Shown here: piece by piece, positions 5,423 through 6,835 of the stretch
How the letters are laid out: each line of letters starts with the position of its first letter
Position numbering within the stretch: position 1 is the stretch's first letter
Assembly (NCBI GenBank): GCA_009784765.1
Contig: WQXP01000064.1
Span: 1-6,835 of the forward strand
Length of the DNA stretch: 6,835 nucleotides
From: Oscillospiraceae bacterium
Lineage (GTDB): Bacteria; Bacillota; Clostridia; Oscillospirales; Ruminococcaceae
Direction: 5' to 3'
Notes under the pieces: model-generated
Told to the model about the DNA's origin: nothing
The model's database searches: none
What the model saw: only the letters and a program-made list of their open reading frames with translations
Translations under genes and position numbers: made by a program

Positions 5423-6661
5423 TTACCTCTTCTCTATAATGCCGCCGAGTTTCTGCAAATCCTCCCAAAAGTGCGGGTAAGACTTTTCCACCGCCTGCGC
5501 CCCTGTGATTGTTATGGGTTGCTCACCTTCTCCGACAAATTGGGTCGCGGCAATCGCCGCCGCCATCGCTATGCGGTGGTCGTTATGAGAGCTTACTGTT
5601 GCGCCGCCTTTGAGGGGCTTTCCTCCGCGAATTTCCAGCCCGTCGTCGGTTTCGGTGATGTCCGCGCCGAGGGCGTTCAGCACCTCCGCGACTGCCGCGA
5701 GGCGGTCGCTTTCCTTGAGCCGCAGCCGGGCGGCGTTGATAATCGTAGTCGTGCGGTTGTACCGAGTCGCGACTACTGCAATAATCGGCACAAGGTCGGG
5801 AAAATCTGCCGCATCTATTATCTCCGGGCAAGCTTCAGCTAACGCCTCGCTGCCCTCCGCGCGGCAGGGAAACCCTGCCTGCTTGGCAACTTCGTGGAAA
5901 TTTGCTAACACGCTGACAATTGCGCGGTCGCCTTGCCGCGATTCAGAGTCCAAGCCAGTAACCTCTACTCCCGAAGCTAACCAGAATGCCGCGTTGCTCC
6001 AGTCGCCCTCAAGGACAACGCCGCTTTCGGGAGCGGTGTACTTCTGATTACCCGGGATTATGAATGTCGCTCTGTCGCTGTCGTAGATTACTTTTATACC
6101 GAATTGCGCAAGGGCGTCTAAAGTTAAATTTACATAAGAAGCAGACTCGAGGGTTCCCCACATCCGCAGCGTGCTTGTATCTTTCAAGAGCGGAAGCGCG
6201 AAGAGCAATCCCGATATGAACTGTGACGAAACTCCCGCGTCTAAAATATAATGCCCCGGAAGCAATTTTCCTTTAACTTTGAAGGGGTTTTCTACCCCCG
6301 CCGCGCTTTGGGGCGAGAGTGTACAGCCGTGTTTGCACAGCTCTTCATACAAGGGGGAAAGCGGTCGCGCGGGGAGGCGACCTTCTAAGCGAAACTCGAC
6401 GTTTCGCCCGAGTGCGGCGACAATCGGGAGCAGTAAGCGGAAGGTAGTTCCCGACTCATTCGGGCGCAAAATCGGGCGTTTCTGCGCGATTGCAGTCAAG
6501 CATTCGATTGTCGCGTCAATGTCTTTGGAAATACCGCCGCAGTTCGGCAAAATACCGCCGTTGGCTAAAAAATTGCAAATCAAAGCGCGGTGAGCGACTG
6601 ATTTTGAAACAATCGCTTCTACCGCGCCGCTTAATTTGCTCTTAGAAATCGTAACGTCCAT
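5423..6661 (-). CDS. aroA: 3-phosphoshikimate 1-carboxyvinyltransferase (EPSP synthase)
   Basis: EPSP synthase transfers the enolpyruvyl group of PEP to shikimate 3-phosphate, the sixth shikimate-pathway step and the target of glyphosate. The 412 residues fit the family (about 420-430). Visible are SKSVAHRALI near residue 19 with the substrate Lys, NESGTTFRLLLP, EGRLPARPLSPLYEEL, QGDRAIV, DAADFPDLVPIIAVVA with the catalytic Asp, RLRLKESDRL with the catalytic Glu, and SSHNDHRIAMA near the C-terminus. In the PEP/glyphosate loop the Gly equivalent to E. coli G96 is kept, while the position of P101 is Leu, as in many ESGxTxR-type enzymes. The ATG at 6661 lies 20 bases inside the end of aroB with only a weak Shine-Dalgarno match, so coupling is likely. 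A perfect 7-bp palindrome lies within the gene at 5863-5879. Confidence 0.97.
   Translation of the reverse strand: MDVTISKSKLSGAVEAIVSKSVAHRALICNFLANGGILPNCGGISKDIDATIECLTAIAQKRPILRPNESGTTFRLLLPIVAALGRNVEFRLEGRLPARPLSPLYEELCKHGCTLSPQSAAGVENPFKVKGKLLPGHYILDAGVSSQFISGLLFALPLLKDTSTLRMWGTLESASYVNLTLDALAQFGIKVIYDSDRATFIIPGNQKYTAPESGVVLEGDWSNAAFWLASGVEVTGLDSESRQGDRAIVSVLANFHEVAKQAGFPCRAEGSEALAEACPEIIDAADFPDLVPIIAVVATRYNRTTTIINAARLRLKESDRLAAVAEVLNALGADITETDDGLEIRGGKPLKGGATVSSHNDHRIAMAAAIAATQFVGEGEQPITITGAQAVEKSYPHFWEDLQKLGGIIEKR
5863..5879. repeat. Small perfect palindrome within aroA
   Basis: GGCAGGG and its complement CCCTGCC flank a 3-base AAA loop. On the - strand it encodes part of AGFPCR, in the segment between QGDRAIVSVLANF and the DFPDLVP motif, which I expect to be variable in length. 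It resembles the palindromic cores of the two larger elements in having a perfect GC-rich stem and a 3-base loop, but it lacks their flanking sequences, so a relation is uncertain. Confidence 0.4.
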
Positions 6662-6835
6662 ATAACTCGTCCATTTCTATAGTAGTAAGTCGGCAATCGC
6701 CGATTTGCCGAACCTCGGCAATGGTAATCTGCCCGCCTGTTCGCTTTTTGTCCGCGAACGCCGCATTAATAAGCTCGTCGGGCGAGAAGTCCGTGGTCGT
6801 CGGCAGTCCGTAGCGTTGCAACAGGCTTGAGATTC
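6642..6835 (-). CDS. aroB: 3-dehydroquinate synthase, C-terminal end only
   Basis: 3-Dehydroquinate synthase is the NAD-dependent metalloenzyme that cyclises DAHP to 3-dehydroquinate, step 2 of the shikimate pathway. Only the last 63 residues lie in the window; the rest is beyond the right edge. The visible C-terminus has the family pattern: LLQRYGLPT, then FSPDELINAAFADKKRTGGQ with the conserved DKKR.G, then IGDCRLTTIEMDELYGRYDF and a TAA stop at 6644-6642. The stop lies 20 bases inside aroA in another frame. The aroB-aroA-aroC order supports the call. The fragment is short, but pattern and neighbours agree. Confidence 0.88.
   Translation of the reverse strand, partial: ISSLLQRYGLPTTTDFSPDELINAAFADKKRTGGQITIAEVRQIGDCRLTTIEMDELYGRYDF

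Noticed and set aside
6691..6722. CGGCAA/TTGCCG inverted and direct copies near the end of aroB
   Set aside because: They are short, lie inside the conserved aroB C-terminal coding region (IAEVRQIGDCRL) and are explained by the protein sequence.

Overview
The window looks like a chromosomal segment of a member of the Clostridia (Firmicutes), possibly a gut or rumen type near Oscillospiraceae. The evidence is a monofunctional formate-tetrahydrofolate ligase, short tightly overlapping bacterial genes, an ESGTTFR-type AroA, a GGGHFSG-type AroC, and a secreted protein ending in a dockerin-like calcium-binding repeat. The lineage is inferred from protein style only.

Layout: two housekeeping operons face each other. 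On the + strand, from the left edge to 2829, run fhs (5' end outside the window), tsaE, tsaB and rpiB, with every junction overlapping (1, 47 and 4 bases). On the - strand, from the right edge to 3047, run aroB (only its 3' end is present), aroA, aroC and a gene for an unrecognised exported protein with a C-terminal dockerin-like module. These junctions are a 20-base overlap, a 7-base gap and a 4-base ATGA overlap. No gene-free stretch exceeds 300 bases.

The + operon covers one-carbon activation on folate (fhs), two subunits of the tRNA t6A threonylcarbamoyl transfer machinery (tsaE, tsaB) and pentose-phosphate isomerisation (rpiB). The - operon supplies shikimate-pathway steps 2, 6 and 7 leading to chorismate, with an apparently unrelated exported protein coupled to its end.

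The unusual content is repetitive. (1) The gap between the converging stop codons is filled by a 65-base direct repeat (three full copies and a 24-base partial copy), each full copy carrying a strong hairpin. (2) A related element sits at the start of the exported-protein gene. It has the same 13-base head AAAGCAAAAGAAG and the same CTTGACAA tail at matching distances, but a completely different perfect 15-bp palindrome in the middle. This suggests a family of small palindromic elements with constant ends and exchangeable cores that settle at gene ends. (3) A degenerate heptamer repeat (AYTGTCA) lies in frame inside tsaB. (4) A smaller perfect palindrome with a 3-base loop lies inside aroA. 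The repeat family is the best candidate in this window for something undescribed.
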